DNA of 64,000 bases from Falciphora oryzae (taxonomy: Eukaryota > Ascomycota > Sordariomycetes > Magnaporthales > Magnaporthaceae), in assembly GCA_000733355.1 (NCBI GenBank), contig JNVV01000009.1, positions 1,069,605-1,133,604 on the forward strand, in the 5' to 3' direction. This document shows, piece by piece, positions 11,392 to 22,531 of the stretch (the stretch's first letter is position 1; each line of letters opens with the position of its first letter). The position numbers were made by a program, and so were the translations under genes. Under the pieces are notes generated by a model. It ran no database searches. It saw only the letters and a program-made list of their open reading frames with translations, and had not been told where the DNA came from.

Positions 11392-12769
11392 TAAATACCC
11401 GAAACACTACAACTGTTAAGCAGCAGCTGAATCGGCCGCCCAAGCAGCACAGCCAGTGGACGCTGTCATGAACGACCAGGCCACCATATCAACTACGGGC
11501 AAACGAACCAGAACACAGTCAGACACAGGGGCCATCCGCCAGTTCTTTACGCGCATCCCTCCCCCAACAAGCAAAAACGACAGCTGCATAACGGTTTCAA
11601 CGCAAGCGACCCCCTCCGAGGGCGCACAAACACACTCTGAGCCCTCTACTCATGAATAGGAGGTCCTTGCATACCCCACAACGCGCGGAGCTCACAATAG
11701 CGTGGGCTAATGTAGGCAAAAGACAGGTGCCACACCTGAGCCTACTAGAACTGTGCCACCAGAAAAAGGTGGACATCATCAAAATCCAGGAGCCATCATG
11801 CTATTTGAAAACAAGGACCCAAACACACCCAGGTTACGATCTATTTGCACCTGCAGACCACTGGAATGCAGAGGACTGGGACGACCTTCTGGGGATGCGG
11901 CCCAGAGTGCTTACCTACGTCCGAAAAGGCGCAAGACTCTGGATCTCGCAGCAACGCCCTACACAAACGCGAGACGCACTCTGGCTACAAGTCAACGGTG
12001 TACAAATCCTGCATGTATACCGAAAGGCGGCGAACAGAGAAGCGCTCGAAATAGTACTCAACATGACACCGACGGCGCCCACAATGGTGGGAGAAGATTT
12101 TAACCTCATCGCACAAGCATACGAGCCCAGATGTGCCGACGCACGAGGGGGAGAGGAACTAACCCGCTGGGCCGAGGGCAGCGGCATAAAGTACACTGAA
12201 GAGATCGGCGTTCCCACGCACGAGGCAGGAGGAATCCTCGACATGGTCTTCTCCAACGTGCCCTTCACCACTACAACGGTCACAGAGCTACACACCGGCT
12301 CCGACCACCAGACGCTACTCACCACACTTCCTACTAAAGGAGAACAGCGCCCAGAGCCCATAAACTATGCGGCCCTGGAAGACAAACTTGGACTGTTTGG
12401 TAGCCTGGTGGGAGTAGGCGTTTCGTCACTACCAGACCCCGAACAAGCAGCAGACGGACCGGCGCTTAATGCGTGGGTGGAGGATTTCAACTTCATGTGG
12501 CAAAGCGCCCTCAGCGTTGGGTGCACAGCGGCCAGCAAACGGGGTCGCTCGGCACCTTGGTGGACACAGAACTGTCAGATCCTGTGGAAAGCATATCGGA
12601 CCGCCCGTCGGGCGGCTGGCCCACACACCGGGGCTACCCGAGAAAAGAAGGAGTATATCACAGGGATACGGAAGGCAAAAGCGGAATATTAGCGCAAAAT
12701 AATTAATAACATAACGAATGACAAACAGCTATGGGACATGGTAGGCTGGCACAAACTGGCACCTAACCT

Positions 12770-12996
12770 NNNNNNNNNNNNNNNNNNNNNNNNNNNNNNN
12801 NNNNNNNNNNNNNNNNNNNNNNNNNNNNNNNNNNNNNNNNNNNNNNNNNNNNNNNNNNNNNNNNNNNNNNNNNNNNNNNNNNNNNNNNNNNNNNNNNNNN
12901 NNNNNNNNNNNNNNNNNNNNNNNNNNNNNNNNNNNNNNNNNNNNNNNNNNNNNNNNNNNNNNNNNNNNNNNNNNNNNNNNNNNNNNNNNNNNNNNN
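12770..12996. other. Assembly gap (227 N)
   Basis: N run inside the LINE between endonuclease and reverse transcriptase. It probably marks a collapsed or unresolved repeat. Confidence 1.
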
Positions 12997-15901
12997 CCTC
13001 AATCCACGACCCACTTGCCAAATCAAAGACATTGCAAAAAGGAGTGCTGGGCCGCTTCTCTAAAGGAGATGACCTGGCAGAAGACCCTCTTAACGTGTGG
13101 CTCCCGGAAGAAGGCAAAATACAGTGGGATATGGCAGTCCCTCTGGAAGAGGGGGAAAAGGCCTGCATCGGGCTGCAAAGCACGTCTCCAGGAACAGATG
13201 GCATCACTCTCCGCCTGCCTAAAGCCTGCTGGACGAGCATCAGCGAGCTAATACGCAAGCTCTATCAGCGATGTCTGGAGCTGAGCTGGTTCCCGACACC
13301 GTGGAAGCAGGCAAAAGTTGTCATGCTCCCCAAAGTAAGGAAAAAAGACAGAACCAGCGTCAGGTCCTGGCGGCCAATTGCCTTACTATCGTGTCTTGGC
13401 AAAGGGCTGAAGCGAATCTTTGGCAGGCGCATAGCTTGGGCAGCGCTCCAGAACGGAATCCTCAGTCCTACGCACGGAAGAGCACTCCCACGTAGGTCTG
13501 CAACAAATCTGATATGCGCTCTCATGCACGACATAGAAATGGCCTTGGCAGACAAAAAGGCAATCACGATAGTAACGAGTAATGTGCAGGGGGCGTTCGA
13601 CGCCCTATTCCCTAAACGCCTGCTAAAAGAGATGAAAGGGCTGGGCTTCGACATCCGGCTCCTACATCTCGTAGAAAGCTTCCTAGCAGATCGCAAAGCC
13701 CGGGTCCGTTTAGAAGCAGTCACTACTAAGTACAGCCACCTTAGCTGCGGTACACCACAGGGGTCACCCGCATCTCCCGTGCTGTACATGTTATACCTGG
13801 CAGCCTCAGTCAAGGCTAGAGGCAGCTGGAGATTTGCCTACGCGGACGACATTCTAAACTGGAGGGCCTTATATTTTCTGCAACAGAACGTGCGTAAATT
13901 TAAAGAAAACATGGAGGAGCTGTACCAACGAGGAGCTGAGAACAAAATCACCTTCGCACCAAAGAAGACGGAAATGATTCACATCACACGCAGCAGAACC
14001 GGCGGAAATCCGGTCCTGCAAGTCAACGGCAAAACGATCCAGCCCATAACGACGGTCTCCAACAACCACGCAATGTCCAAAGTCCCAGGCCTGCGCTGGC
14101 TCGGCTTCTGGTTCGATAGGAGGCTTTCAGGCCGTCGCCACGTGGACGGAAGAAGCGCCAAGGCCATAGGGGTGGCAAGGCACATCCGCAGCCTAGCAGC
14201 AGTAAGGTACGGCCCACCAGCGGCCTCGTTGCGAAAAGCAGCAACTGCATGCGTTTTATCCTCTATATAATATGCAGCAGAAGCATGGTATAACCCGAGG
14301 AAACGAAAGCGGGGCCTACTAGCGGCCATTAAACGCCCACTAGTGCACGCAGCTCGAGCAGTGCTTCCAGCCTGGAAAACAGCCCCAACAATAGCCATCC
14401 TCCGAGACGCTGGGCTCCCGTCAGCACAAGTTGCCATGCAGCACCAACGTCTAAGATACGCATTCCATCTTCGTTTGACAGACGTAACTCACCCGTTATA
14501 CAGGCGGCAATACAGATGCATGATAGAATGGGGCCGCAACGCCGGCCACCTTTAATAACCAGCTTCCCAGCTGCTGGACGCCGAAGCAGTTTTCCCACCG
14601 CTAATCCGCACTTAACTGCTACCGCCCCGGTACACCCCCGGGTCCCGCAAAAACCTAACAGGAGGGAAAAGCAAAAAAGAAGTAGCAAAAAACTTCAAAA
14701 GGTGGTATGCAAAGCTCGACCCGGACGAAACAGCCGTTTTTACCAATAGGTCAGAACAATTCGACAAAGATACCGGCGAGCATTTAGTCGGATACGGATA
14801 TGCCATTTACAGAAATGGCCAGGAAATTGCACAAGGCTTGGCAGCACTGGGCGGACCCTGCCATGTTTTCGATGCCGAAACAGTCGGTGCGCTGCGTGGT
14901 TTCGAAGCAGCTGCTCCGGACCCAGGGCATAAAATATGGATGTGTATAAACAGTACCTTAATTATACGGGGCCTTAAAGGAAACGCATCCCTATCGTCCC
15001 AGTGGGCCTACATCCGCTTCCACGAGCTCGTTAGCGAATTTACGAGCAAAAATGTGGAGGTAAACATTTTATGGTGCCCCGGGCACCAGGACATAAAAGG
15101 AAACGAAAAAGCAGACCGTTTGGCAGATTAGAGAGCCAAAGGATTGGTAAACCCCGACCCTCGCGCCCAAGTGGCGGCTATTAGCGGCATCCGGTCCAAA
15201 CTTCGAAAGGCCGCTCAGGAGGCCAATACGCAATGGTGGCAAGCCCAGCCAAAATCAGACAGATACGGCCGATGGAACCTGACTTATACGCCTACAAAAG
15301 AGCCGAAAGAGTAAGACCTTCCACGCCAACTCCTGGGGCACTATCTGGCCATGCGGACAAGGCACAGAGATTTTTTAGGATACCACATCCGCTTTAAACA
15401 CCAGGACGCACGCACGCGGTGCCCATAGTGCAACAACAGCACGGTACCAAACCATTTGGTCCATTGCCCAAACAGCCTTAAAAAGTGGCAAAAATGGCCA
15501 AACGGACCCAACAGGCGCCCAGACATAACGGTTCGGCGAAAATACCTCTACAAAACACTGGCACACCCTCAGGCTTTTAAGCAGTTTGAGGCCGAAACCG
15601 ACCACTTCACCCTCCTACCGCGTGAATAACGCACCGTACCCGCCCTAGTGGATACCCCTCGCCCGCAACAGCGGGAATAAAAAGACGGCGTACGACGCCG
15701 AAAGCTGGTTATACCTCTGCAGGAGTATAAGTTGCAGGGCCGCAGCAGGCACCAAATCCCACACTGCCACGGGCCCGGCCCGTGGTGGTCGATCCGCTAG
15801 ATAAACCCATATAGGCTAGAATAGCGCGCCGTGATGCCCCACGTGCGGCTGCACGCACGGAGAACCGGCCATGCCGTCGCTCCGCGCTGCCCGGCGTTAA
15901 T

Positions 15902-15904
15902 AAA

Positions 15905-15947
<43 letters not shown>
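15902..15947 (+). repeat. (CTA)n microsatellite, LINE tail
   Basis: About 14 CTA units directly after GCGTTAATAAAC. Position and polarity make it the 3' tail of the LINE rather than an independent microsatellite. Confidence 0.8.
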
Positions 15948-15960
15948 GTACCGGGAAACA

Positions 15961-16614
15961 TTGTAACGGCTAATAGCCGCACGTACTGGCTACGGGGACT
16001 TTAACTGGTACCACCGAAAATTCGGACACAAAAACGACAACTCGTACCGCTATGGCAGAAACAAATCCCCCTCCCACCCTGTATTTTGCAGGCTACCTAG
16101 GGCGTTGGAAAACAAATGGCCAAAAACGAACACTGCCCCGGCCTTCGACAAGCCGGGATATTGGAAATAGCTACTTCAAAAGCCTTTCATTTTTGCCAAA
16201 TTCGTTAAAGCCATCAACTACTATACTATCGCTGGGCGATAGTGACGGGGTCGCAAAGGGCTACATCCAACCTATGCCCTTTTCCTTTTCCTTCCCTTTG
16301 TAACCTTTCCCTTTGTTTTGTCACTTTATCCGGGCCAACATTAGGCTCGCTAGTCCCCTGCACATCTGGCCGGGCCTAGAAGTGGTCCCGAGGACCTCCC
16401 CGTCCAAACCCGGCCTTACCCCTTTTCCGGCACACCCGCCGGCCGATAGCACCACTACCACCCGCAACGCGTACAGCGTCCCGGCGTTTATACGCCCTAT
16501 AGCCAATTGCCCGCTCATCAACAAAAAGCGCCCGAATGCGGCCCGACCCCCGTGTGCCCTCGGGTTTAATTTGTTAGCCGCCTTGATAGCAGCACTATAG
16601 CCTGGTGTAAACAA
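15961..16614. other. Probable transposon-derived spacer
   Basis: No convincing gene. The 3' portion leads into a second LINE 3' UTR that is split by the Fot1-like element, so part of this stretch is probably older LINE sequence. Confidence 0.4.
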
Positions 16615-16665
16615 GCTTAGGTAGCGTTAGCACGTCGTATGCCCCTTGGGAGGCAGGGACTGGTA

Positions 16666-18524
16666 AGTCGGAGGGTCGGGTTCCGCACCACCCCCTGTTC
16701 CGCACCATCAAAAATCATGGATCTGGATCAAGGCCACCTCCGTTCAGCTTTATTTTTCATGCTCTATCAAGCAACAACAATACAACTCTCTGCATCAGAC
16801 TGCTCGTCGTCTTCTGTTGATTCCGAAGATACCTCAATTGGATCCTCAATTCCACCTCTTTCCCGGTAAACAGCCCTCAAAGATACGAAGCTTTCGTTGG
16901 GATCCGGCACAACCTTCCTCCTTTGAACTTTGCGTAGACCTTCCAGCTCGGCCTCCTTGCTGCTTAATTTTTTATTATAGAGGTAGCCAAATCAAGGCTC
17001 CTTTCCTCATAGGCCTTTTGGACCTTCCGGAACAAAAGCCGGCCCGTAGATCCAATAAGTATCAGTTTTTCCAACTGACGGACTTGACCACGGATATCTT
17101 GGCTTTTTTTTGGGGGTCTTCCAGGCCACCTGGGAGGTCCCCTCTCTTATCCCCTGACTTTTCGTGACCGCCCTCGCTATAGGGGTATCTTCTGTGGCCT
17201 TTTGCGAGGCCTCGTCATCACGCGGCCGGACGAGAAGCCTGCTCATAAGAGGTTTGGCTATATTTACCGGCCACAACCCCGACGCCTGCCACCCTGCCCT
17301 AAAACACGACTAACCAACGTAGCTTGCCGAGCCTGTTGATAGCTGCGGAGAAGATAACGCTTCCCGACTACCGTAAAGGTGCAGAATTGGGCCAAAAAGC
17401 CTATCTGACGTCTGTAGGCCTGCTTGAGAGGTGAAAAAACAGATAGGTCAGGGGGCTGCAAAAGGTGTGACGTGTGAGGGGGTAAATATAACAAAAATAT
17501 GTCGTTATGCAGGCAAAGAGATATAAAATCAGGCGTGATGTGGGATCCGTGGCCGTCTAGTATCAATAAACGAGGTTCAGGGGGGTAGGTTGGGTAAGGG
17601 GTAAAAAGACCTCCCGCAGCCACTTGACGGCCGTTTGGTTGTTTGTCCAGCCGTTGTCTGTTGCATGGAACGCCCAAGCGTCTATTTCATCAAATCCTGG
17701 CGTAAACCATTGCGTTTGCACTGATTTTCCTTTGAAAATGATGAGCGGAGGCAAGGCTTTACAGTCCGCAGAGACGCACTCAAGCATAGAGGTCCAACCA
17801 CGGCTTCCGGGCCCTTTTCTTTGCAACAAACGCATCCCCTTGCGGCCAACAACTAGGCCGTTGTATCCCAAACCTTCCATAATACCCATTTCGTCTGCGT
17901 TATATCTGTTGGCCGGCTTGATAGCCTGAATTTCCGGGATCTGGAGCCTCCGCCACCAACCCGTGATTATCTCTGTAGTAGCGCCGTTAACGCGGCAGTT
18001 TCGATAGCCCTGGCACATCCAACGGCCAGATTGGGATTCCGGCGCAAAAAGGCGCGCATCCAACGCCTCCCGAGAGGTACAGGGTCGTCCGTAGGCTTAG
18101 CGATAGTCCCTGCAAGATATCGTATCTCTTTATGGGTTGGTAGAAGGCCCAAATCTGCCTGAATACGTACCTAACGAGCCAGATAGCCTTCCTCAGCAAC
18201 GCTTAAGCGTTGCTCATCTTGGTGGGCGATAGCACGTGGGAGCGCGCCGTGAAGTCGTCGGCGGAGGAGGTCCCTTGTTATCCCAAATTCTCTCGAGGCG
18301 GCTCGAATTGACAGCCCTCTGGCGATAGCCTCAAGGGCCGCCTCAACGTCTAATTCAGACTCTGTCATAGCCACGTTTCTGGCGATAAAAATGATATATT
18401 TTTTACGGAAGCAAGATGCAAGACGCCCCTAATATATCACTGAGAGTCATAGGGGTGATGTGCGCAGAAGGTTCTGTGGGTCTGGTGCGAAACAGGGTGT
18501 GGTGCGGAACCCGACCCTCCGACT
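16666..18524 (-). mobile_element. Pot2/Fot1-like (pogo, Tc1/mariner superfamily) DNA transposon
   Basis: 1,859 bp with about 42-bp terminal inverted repeats starting AGTCGGAGGGTCGGGTTCCG at both ends (two or three mismatches), flanked by TA target duplications (16664-16665 and 18525-18526). Size and TIR length are close to Pot2/Fot1 elements. The single gene is on the minus strand. Its decay is described in the transposase entry. Confidence 0.9.
17264..18374 (-). pseudogene. Fot1/Pot2-like transposase remnant
   Basis: N-terminal psq-type helix-turn-helix (GLSIRAASREFGITRDLLRR), then a Tc5/CENP-B-like DNA-binding region (about 18150-18000, RRWMRAFLRRNP), then the DDE catalytic region: YNADEMGI, LLILDGHGSH and QPPDLSVFSPLK supply the three acidic residues. 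The frame is broken by a TAG near 18170 (probably Trp originally) and by frameshifts near 18000 and 17580, so no full-length product is possible from this copy. The catalytic residues themselves are retained, so an active relative in the genome could still mobilise the element through its TIRs. Confidence 0.85.
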
Positions 18525-18710
18525 TAGATCCCGACTAGAACGACGTTAAATAAACTCACTCACTCACTAACGCAACACCGGCAAGATAGACGGGACTCCT
18601 CAGGTACTAAATCTATTGGAATATGAGCTGGGGGGATGGTTCAATATTCCTTGTATTGCTTGGTTAAGGACTAAAGTGCCTATGTAAGGTGGGGGAGGGG
18701 CTGGTCTTAT

Positions 18711-19032
18711 TGTAACAACCCGTCCTAACGACAAAGAAAGGAGGGTTACTAAGCCCAGCACAGCAACAATCAGACGCTGCAGGGCGCTGACGGACGTTGT
18801 TAGACGCTGACTCCAGCGTGCGCCTAAACACCCCAGTACAGACGATAACGGGGTTTATAAGAGCGAGCCTCACAGGGGACCTGGGGAAGAGGGAACCGGG
18901 GAGGCAAGCTACCGTTTTTCTTTGTGAAATATACTACCTACCATCTGAAGAGAATACACCGAGCCGCTGAGTGCACTGAACCTCTGAGATCTCCACGCGA
19001 GAACCCCCCCTTCCAGTGGGTAGCGCGTTACA
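18711..19032. repeat. Solo LTR, family C, with CTTAT target duplication
   Basis: 322 bp beginning TGTAACAACCCG and ending GCGCGTTACA, flanked by CTTAT on both sides (18706-18710 and 19033-19037). It shares GCGAGCCT, GGCAAGCTACCGTTT and GAACCTCTGAGATCTCC with the other family C copies. Confidence 0.85.
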
Positions 19033-19085
19033 CTTATATACATAAGTAATAGCCGGTATAGCTCGTGCTTTTATCTTAACAAAAT

Positions 19086-20438
19086 CTATTTACCTTTTGG
19101 TACCCTCGCAGGTGGTTTAAGCTCGAAGCTAAACTCCTTGGAACATTTCGGACGCATCCATCTGGCGAAAAGCTGCGCATTTTCCACCAAAATACGCCTA
19201 AACACCTCACCCCGATCCTCGGCATCAGAACCAGTCGACCGCACATATGGCTTCATAGCCGTCAAAGCCTGCCTGATCCACTCCTTGGCCCGGGTCTCGT
19301 CCTCGAGCCTGCCCGCCTGGACCAAACGCCTCTTAAGATCCTCCACGCCGCTCTCTCGCCGCTCCTCTCCACCACCTTCAAAAGCGAGCTTCATTACTGC
19401 TAGGAGTATGTGCGACCGTATAGAATAGTCCAGCTGGTCGTCCTCCACGCCCTCCGTCTCTTTAACCGCGACGGCCGCCATAAAGGCAATCGCCTCGTCA
19501 CTCCCCAGCTCCGGCTCCCACCCCCTGGCAAAAGCGCAAAGGCCCGTACCGCCCAGCGGTTCGTACCAAACTTCGCTTTGCCATTTTCCGTCCAAGTCAG
19601 GTTCGAGGAACGGCGCGTCGGGCTCGGCGGCGGCGGCGGCCCAGCGTTCGGGCGAATAGTGCCCCTCCCACTTCCACGGATCGTACAGGCCCGTCGCAAC
19701 CTCCATACCGTAATCGGCGGGCCTCCACGCCCATCCGTTTCTGGGGCGGAGGCGCTCCTCTGTACTCGGCTCATCGTGCCCGTGGTCGAGCCAAAAGCGC
19801 GCCTGCGTCTCCGAGTAGGGCTGGACTTCGGGATGGTCGCTCCGTAGGCGCGAAATGGTCTGGCGGAGAGTGGAAAGCGCCAGCTGTTTCATGGTTTCGA
19901 AGGGGAGGGTCGGCTGTGCCATAATGGTGCGAAAAACTTCGTGCTCCCAACGGGGCAGTTTTGTGATGTGGCCGCCGGCGGTGGTTTTTTTGCGCGCTAG
20001 TCCGAGGGTTCCGTCCGAATCCGGTAGGTGTCGTAGATCTGGGAGGCGGTAGAAGCGGGCGGATACCGGTTGTGCGAGTAGGCCGGGCGAATAGTACTGT
20101 TTCCATACGTTTTGGTCGACGAGCTGGTGGTATTCGCGATAAAAGGTATCAAAGTCAAACTCGGGCCATTCGTCGACACCGTCATAAAAACGCCAAAAAC
20201 CGGCTGCTATTTGGGAAAGGTAAAAAATATCAAAAGTGCGGTTAAACTTAAAATTTCCTTGGCCAAAAGACCAGCCACGCACATGTAGCTGGTCGACGAT
20301 ATTAAAAACGCTTTCATCGTTGCGAAATAAGCCCTCATCCACGTAAATAAACGCAATTCGTAGTAACTGATCGTGCGTCTCGACCGGCAGCTCGCCGCTC
20401 TCGACTCGAACACGGTACTCTCTTGCACTTGTAGTCAT
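19086..20438 (-). CDS. Hypothetical protein, uninterrupted, embedded in repeats
   Basis: About 450 aa from the start chosen at 20438 (MTTSAREYRV), where A at -3 gives a good eukaryotic context; an in-frame ATG at 20516 would add 26 basic residues of poor quality. I do not recognise the family. Visible features: an aromatic-rich N-terminal half (repeated F/Y/W around residues 40-120), Trp-rich centre (WAWRPADYG, PWKWEGHYSPERW), an Ala run, and a charged helical C-terminal third rich in Glu and Arg. No signal peptide, membrane segment or recognised catalytic motif. It has no introns and no stops although it lies between LTRs and decayed transposons, so it is either selected or a recent arrival. 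It could be cargo of a larger element. Confidence 0.6.
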   Translation of the reverse strand: MTTSAREYRVRVESGELPVETHDQLLRIAFIYVDEGLFRNDESVFNIVDQLHVRGWSFGQGNFKFNRTFDIFYLSQIAAGFWRFYDGVDEWPEFDFDTFYREYHQLVDQNVWKQYYSPGLLAQPVSARFYRLPDLRHLPDSDGTLGLARKKTTAGGHITKLPRWEHEVFRTIMAQPTLPFETMKQLALSTLRQTISRLRSDHPEVQPYSETQARFWLDHGHDEPSTEERLRPRNGWAWRPADYGMEVATGLYDPWKWEGHYSPERWAAAAAEPDAPFLEPDLDGKWQSEVWYEPLGGTGLCAFARGWEPELGSDEAIAFMAAVAVKETEGVEDDQLDYSIRSHILLAVMKLAFEGGGEERRESGVEDLKRRLVQAGRLEDETRAKEWIRQALTAMKPYVRSTGSDAEDRGEVFRRILVENAQLFARWMRPKCSKEFSFELKPPARVPKGK

Positions 20439-20719
20439 AGTCGGTTTGTAATGTGCTTGGCGGTGTTTGGAAATTGAACGAGGGATTTGGATGGTGCGAG
20501 AGCGAAAAGGCACCAACGCTTCTCGAGCTTAGTGGAAGGTTTTGGGCCGAGGGGTTCTTGCGGTAGGGCAGCAGATCACGTGGCTTGGGCCCGCTTTGGA
20601 TCCTACGATCCTGTTATCGCTTGGCCGATAAGGACCAAGCCTGGATATAACACGGGCCCGGGGAATAAGCCGGGAAGGCTCGCGATTATCGCTAGGGCCA
20701 GCCCGGGACGTTCGATCCG
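20439..20719. promoter_or_regulatory. Upstream region of the 19-20 kb gene
   Basis: About 280 bp between the unknown gene and the interrupted family A LTR. It presumably holds the promoter. No clear TATA box. Confidence 0.3.
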
Positions 20720-21480
20720 TGTTGCGACCGTTGTTCCGATTTTCCAAAAACAAGGCGGGCGGGTGTTACAATCACGGGTCTGCTCCTAGGGTACGGTACA
20801 CTAGGGGAGTCAAGGACAGTGCTGGTTCAATTGATCTTTAGGTGACTGGGGACGCTGGAATCAATCCGTGCATTGCTTGCTCCAAGGGGTTACCTCAGAA
20901 GCTAACTTAGGCTGACTGATGCAGAAGCCTCAGTCAAGAACTATCTAGAACGCAAGGAAATCTTTCCTTATATACTTGGGGCTGGTCCTGCCAATCCAGG
21001 TGCTATGTCTGCTATGTCGCATAGCAGACATATCACTTTTGTGACCACGTGATGTCACGTGACCCGTAGTGCGGGGTCACCTTCCTTCCTGGCCTTGGTC
21101 CTGGCCGCTTCCTGCGGCCCTTCCCTCCTGGCCAGGGTCATAACAGCGGGGGCACAAAGAGGACCCCGCCACCCTAGGGAAGAAACTCAAGGCGGCAACC
21201 GCCAGGCGTGTCACGTGGTCAAAGCCGATAAGATAAGGAATGGTAGACGCGGTGGAATCATCTACCACGACGACCACGAAAGAATAGGAGGAGGAGTCGG
21301 ATATAAAAGTAAAGGGCTTCCTCCCTTGTAGTTAGCATTTATTTTAATCATCTTCAGTAATTAATCTAAGTAATCCAAGCACCTTTGGTATTCGCAACAA
21401 AACAGCCATAGCAAGCAACACGTGACGTGAGTGATGTCACGGCCCGGCACAATGGTCCCGTGTAATCTGCCAAACAGACC
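20720..21480. repeat. LTR family A copy, interrupted by a family B LTR
   Basis: Starts TGTTGCGACC (20720), breaks after AAGGCGGG at 20763, resumes at 21146 and continues with GGGAAGAAACTCAAGGCGGC, GCCGATAAGATAA, TATAAAAG (about 21302) and AAGTAATCCAAGCACC. Homology to the 8.9 kb copy fades after about 21430. A short (AG)n run follows at 21483-21498. Confidence 0.7.
20764..21145. repeat. Solo LTR, family B, nested, with GCGGG target duplication
   Basis: 382 bp, TGTTACAATC...GGTCATAACA, flanked by GCGGG at 20759-20763 and 21146-21150. It lies inside the family A LTR, so family B transposed later. It contains TATATACTTGG near 20970 and a CACGTGATGTCACGTGAC palindrome. A longer relative is at 51336-51891. 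Confidence 0.85.
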
Positions 21481-21502
21481 TTAGAGAGAGAGAGAGAGTT
21501 TA

Positions 21503-21836
21503 TGTAACGCCCCAGAGGACAAGAGGCCCCGGGCCTCCCTGGTGGCGATCGGACCCTGTTGACGGACCTGCCACCCCACAGACCACAGTGATCAGACGCT
21601 GTAGGGCCTTGACCCCAGCGTGTCTCAGCACTCCAGTAGAGACGATGGAAAGGACGGGACTCTGCTCATAAAGGGCGAGCCCGGAAGATCCCCCGGAGGA
21701 AGGGGACCTGGAGGGCAAGCTACCGTTTGATGTTTTGTGCTACCGCTATTTATCTTGAACAAGAATCAGAACTGCTGAGTGACCTGAACCTCCGAGATCT
21801 CCCTGCGAGAAGCCTTCTACGGCACAGCACGTAACA
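21503..21836. repeat. Solo LTR, family C
   Basis: 334 bp, TGTAACGCCCC...GCACGTAACA. Flanking 5-mers GTTTA / AGGGG do not match, so the duplication was lost or the copy arose by recombination. Read on the minus strand its end forms the C-terminal codons of the neighbouring truncated gene. Confidence 0.75.
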
Positions 21837-22531
21837 AGGGGTGTCTGTCCCAGCCATGATGAATCGCTAGAAGATTCCTGGGATCCGGCGACTGGGGTGC
21901 CGTTTGGGAGTGGGCGTTGTTGCTCGTTGTGCTCGTGGGTGGCGGCCGCCGGTCGGGTATCTTGGTTGGATCGTCGTTTGCGTCGCCGTTTGCATCGATG
22001 GTCGTGCTGTTTCTCATGATTGTGCTGAAGGTCGTGCTGGGTTCGATGGCGTCGGATGATTGGTTTGGGCGTCAAGGTTGGTCTGCCCATGGATTGTCCC
22101 ATAGAGATTCCTCCAGGGATATCCTGTCTTGTCAGTGTGTCAACCCCAGCCACAAAGATGACAAAAAGTAAAACTTACGCATGTCCCGGTTTGGGGAGGT
22201 CCTGGACGCCGAAGCCCATTGCAGCTACGTCTGCCGCAAGCTGGTAGATGCGCTCAGCGACCTGTCGCTTCTGTGGATCGACCAGACCCTGAGATCGAAG
22301 CCATGTTTCGATCGACGCTTCCCCTCCCCTCAAAATCTCATCAGCCCAGCGGTAGCCTTCACCCTCTTGAAAGGTGACGAGTTCATGTGCCATTATCCAT
22401 TTGCGAGCGTAATGAGTTGCGAGCTCGTCGAACTTTTTAATAATTTTGTCGTCGTTGGAAAGGATCTTGCAGTTGAGGCGGGCGCTGTTACGGAACTCCG
22501 ATGATAGTGAGACAGGCGGTGCGTTCGGCAA
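21746..22531 (-). pseudogene. Hypothetical gene truncated by an LTR
   Basis: A minus-strand ORF starting at 22531 (MPNAPPVSL) runs to a GTAAGT donor near 22179; a short intron ends near 22147 (ACAAG) and a Gln/Arg/His-rich second exon continues in frame. The last roughly 30 codons are sequence of the family C LTR (21503-21836), so the original 3' end was displaced by the insertion. Exon 1 is helical, with HELVTFQEGEGYRWADEIL. I do not recognise the family. The HEL-V pattern is not enough to call a metallopeptidase. The predicted chimeric protein may never be made. Confidence 0.4.

Larger units (their letters stand above)
11440..15960 (+). mobile_element. Tad/CgT1-like LINE retrotransposon, degenerate
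   Basis: Order: short polar ORF (11456-11659), endonuclease/exonuclease/phosphatase domain (11652-12692; WANVGK, QEPS, GEDFNL, GSDHQTLL), a 227-N gap, reverse transcriptase (12997-14270; SCGTPQGSPASP, FAYADDI), RNase H (about 14740-15130, SPGHQ-like WCPGHQDIKGNEKADR), a C-terminal Cys/His region (about 15410-15480), 3' UTR, AATAAA at about 15900 and a (CTA)n tail. Many in-frame stops (for example after 14270 and near 14555) and the RT motif A reading SNVQGAFDA instead of DVQGAFDA show that it is inactive. The D-to-N change is a G-to-A transition in CpA context, as RIP produces. Confidence 0.85.
16615..18575 (+). mobile_element. LINE 3' end split by a Fot1-like insertion
   Basis: Left half (16615-16665) GCGTTAGCACGTCGTATGCC, matching 36109-36125 (GCTAGCACGTCTTATGCC). 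Right half (18525-18575) ends GACGTTAAATAAAC plus a (CTCA)n tail, matching GACGTTAAATAAAC at 36161-36174. The two halves are separated exactly by the TA-flanked DNA transposon, so the transposon jumped into an existing LINE. Confidence 0.7.

Noticed and set aside
22175..22531. Metallopeptidase call for the truncated gene on the basis of HELVTFQEGEGY.
   Set aside because: No HExxH motif and no further zinc ligand pattern.
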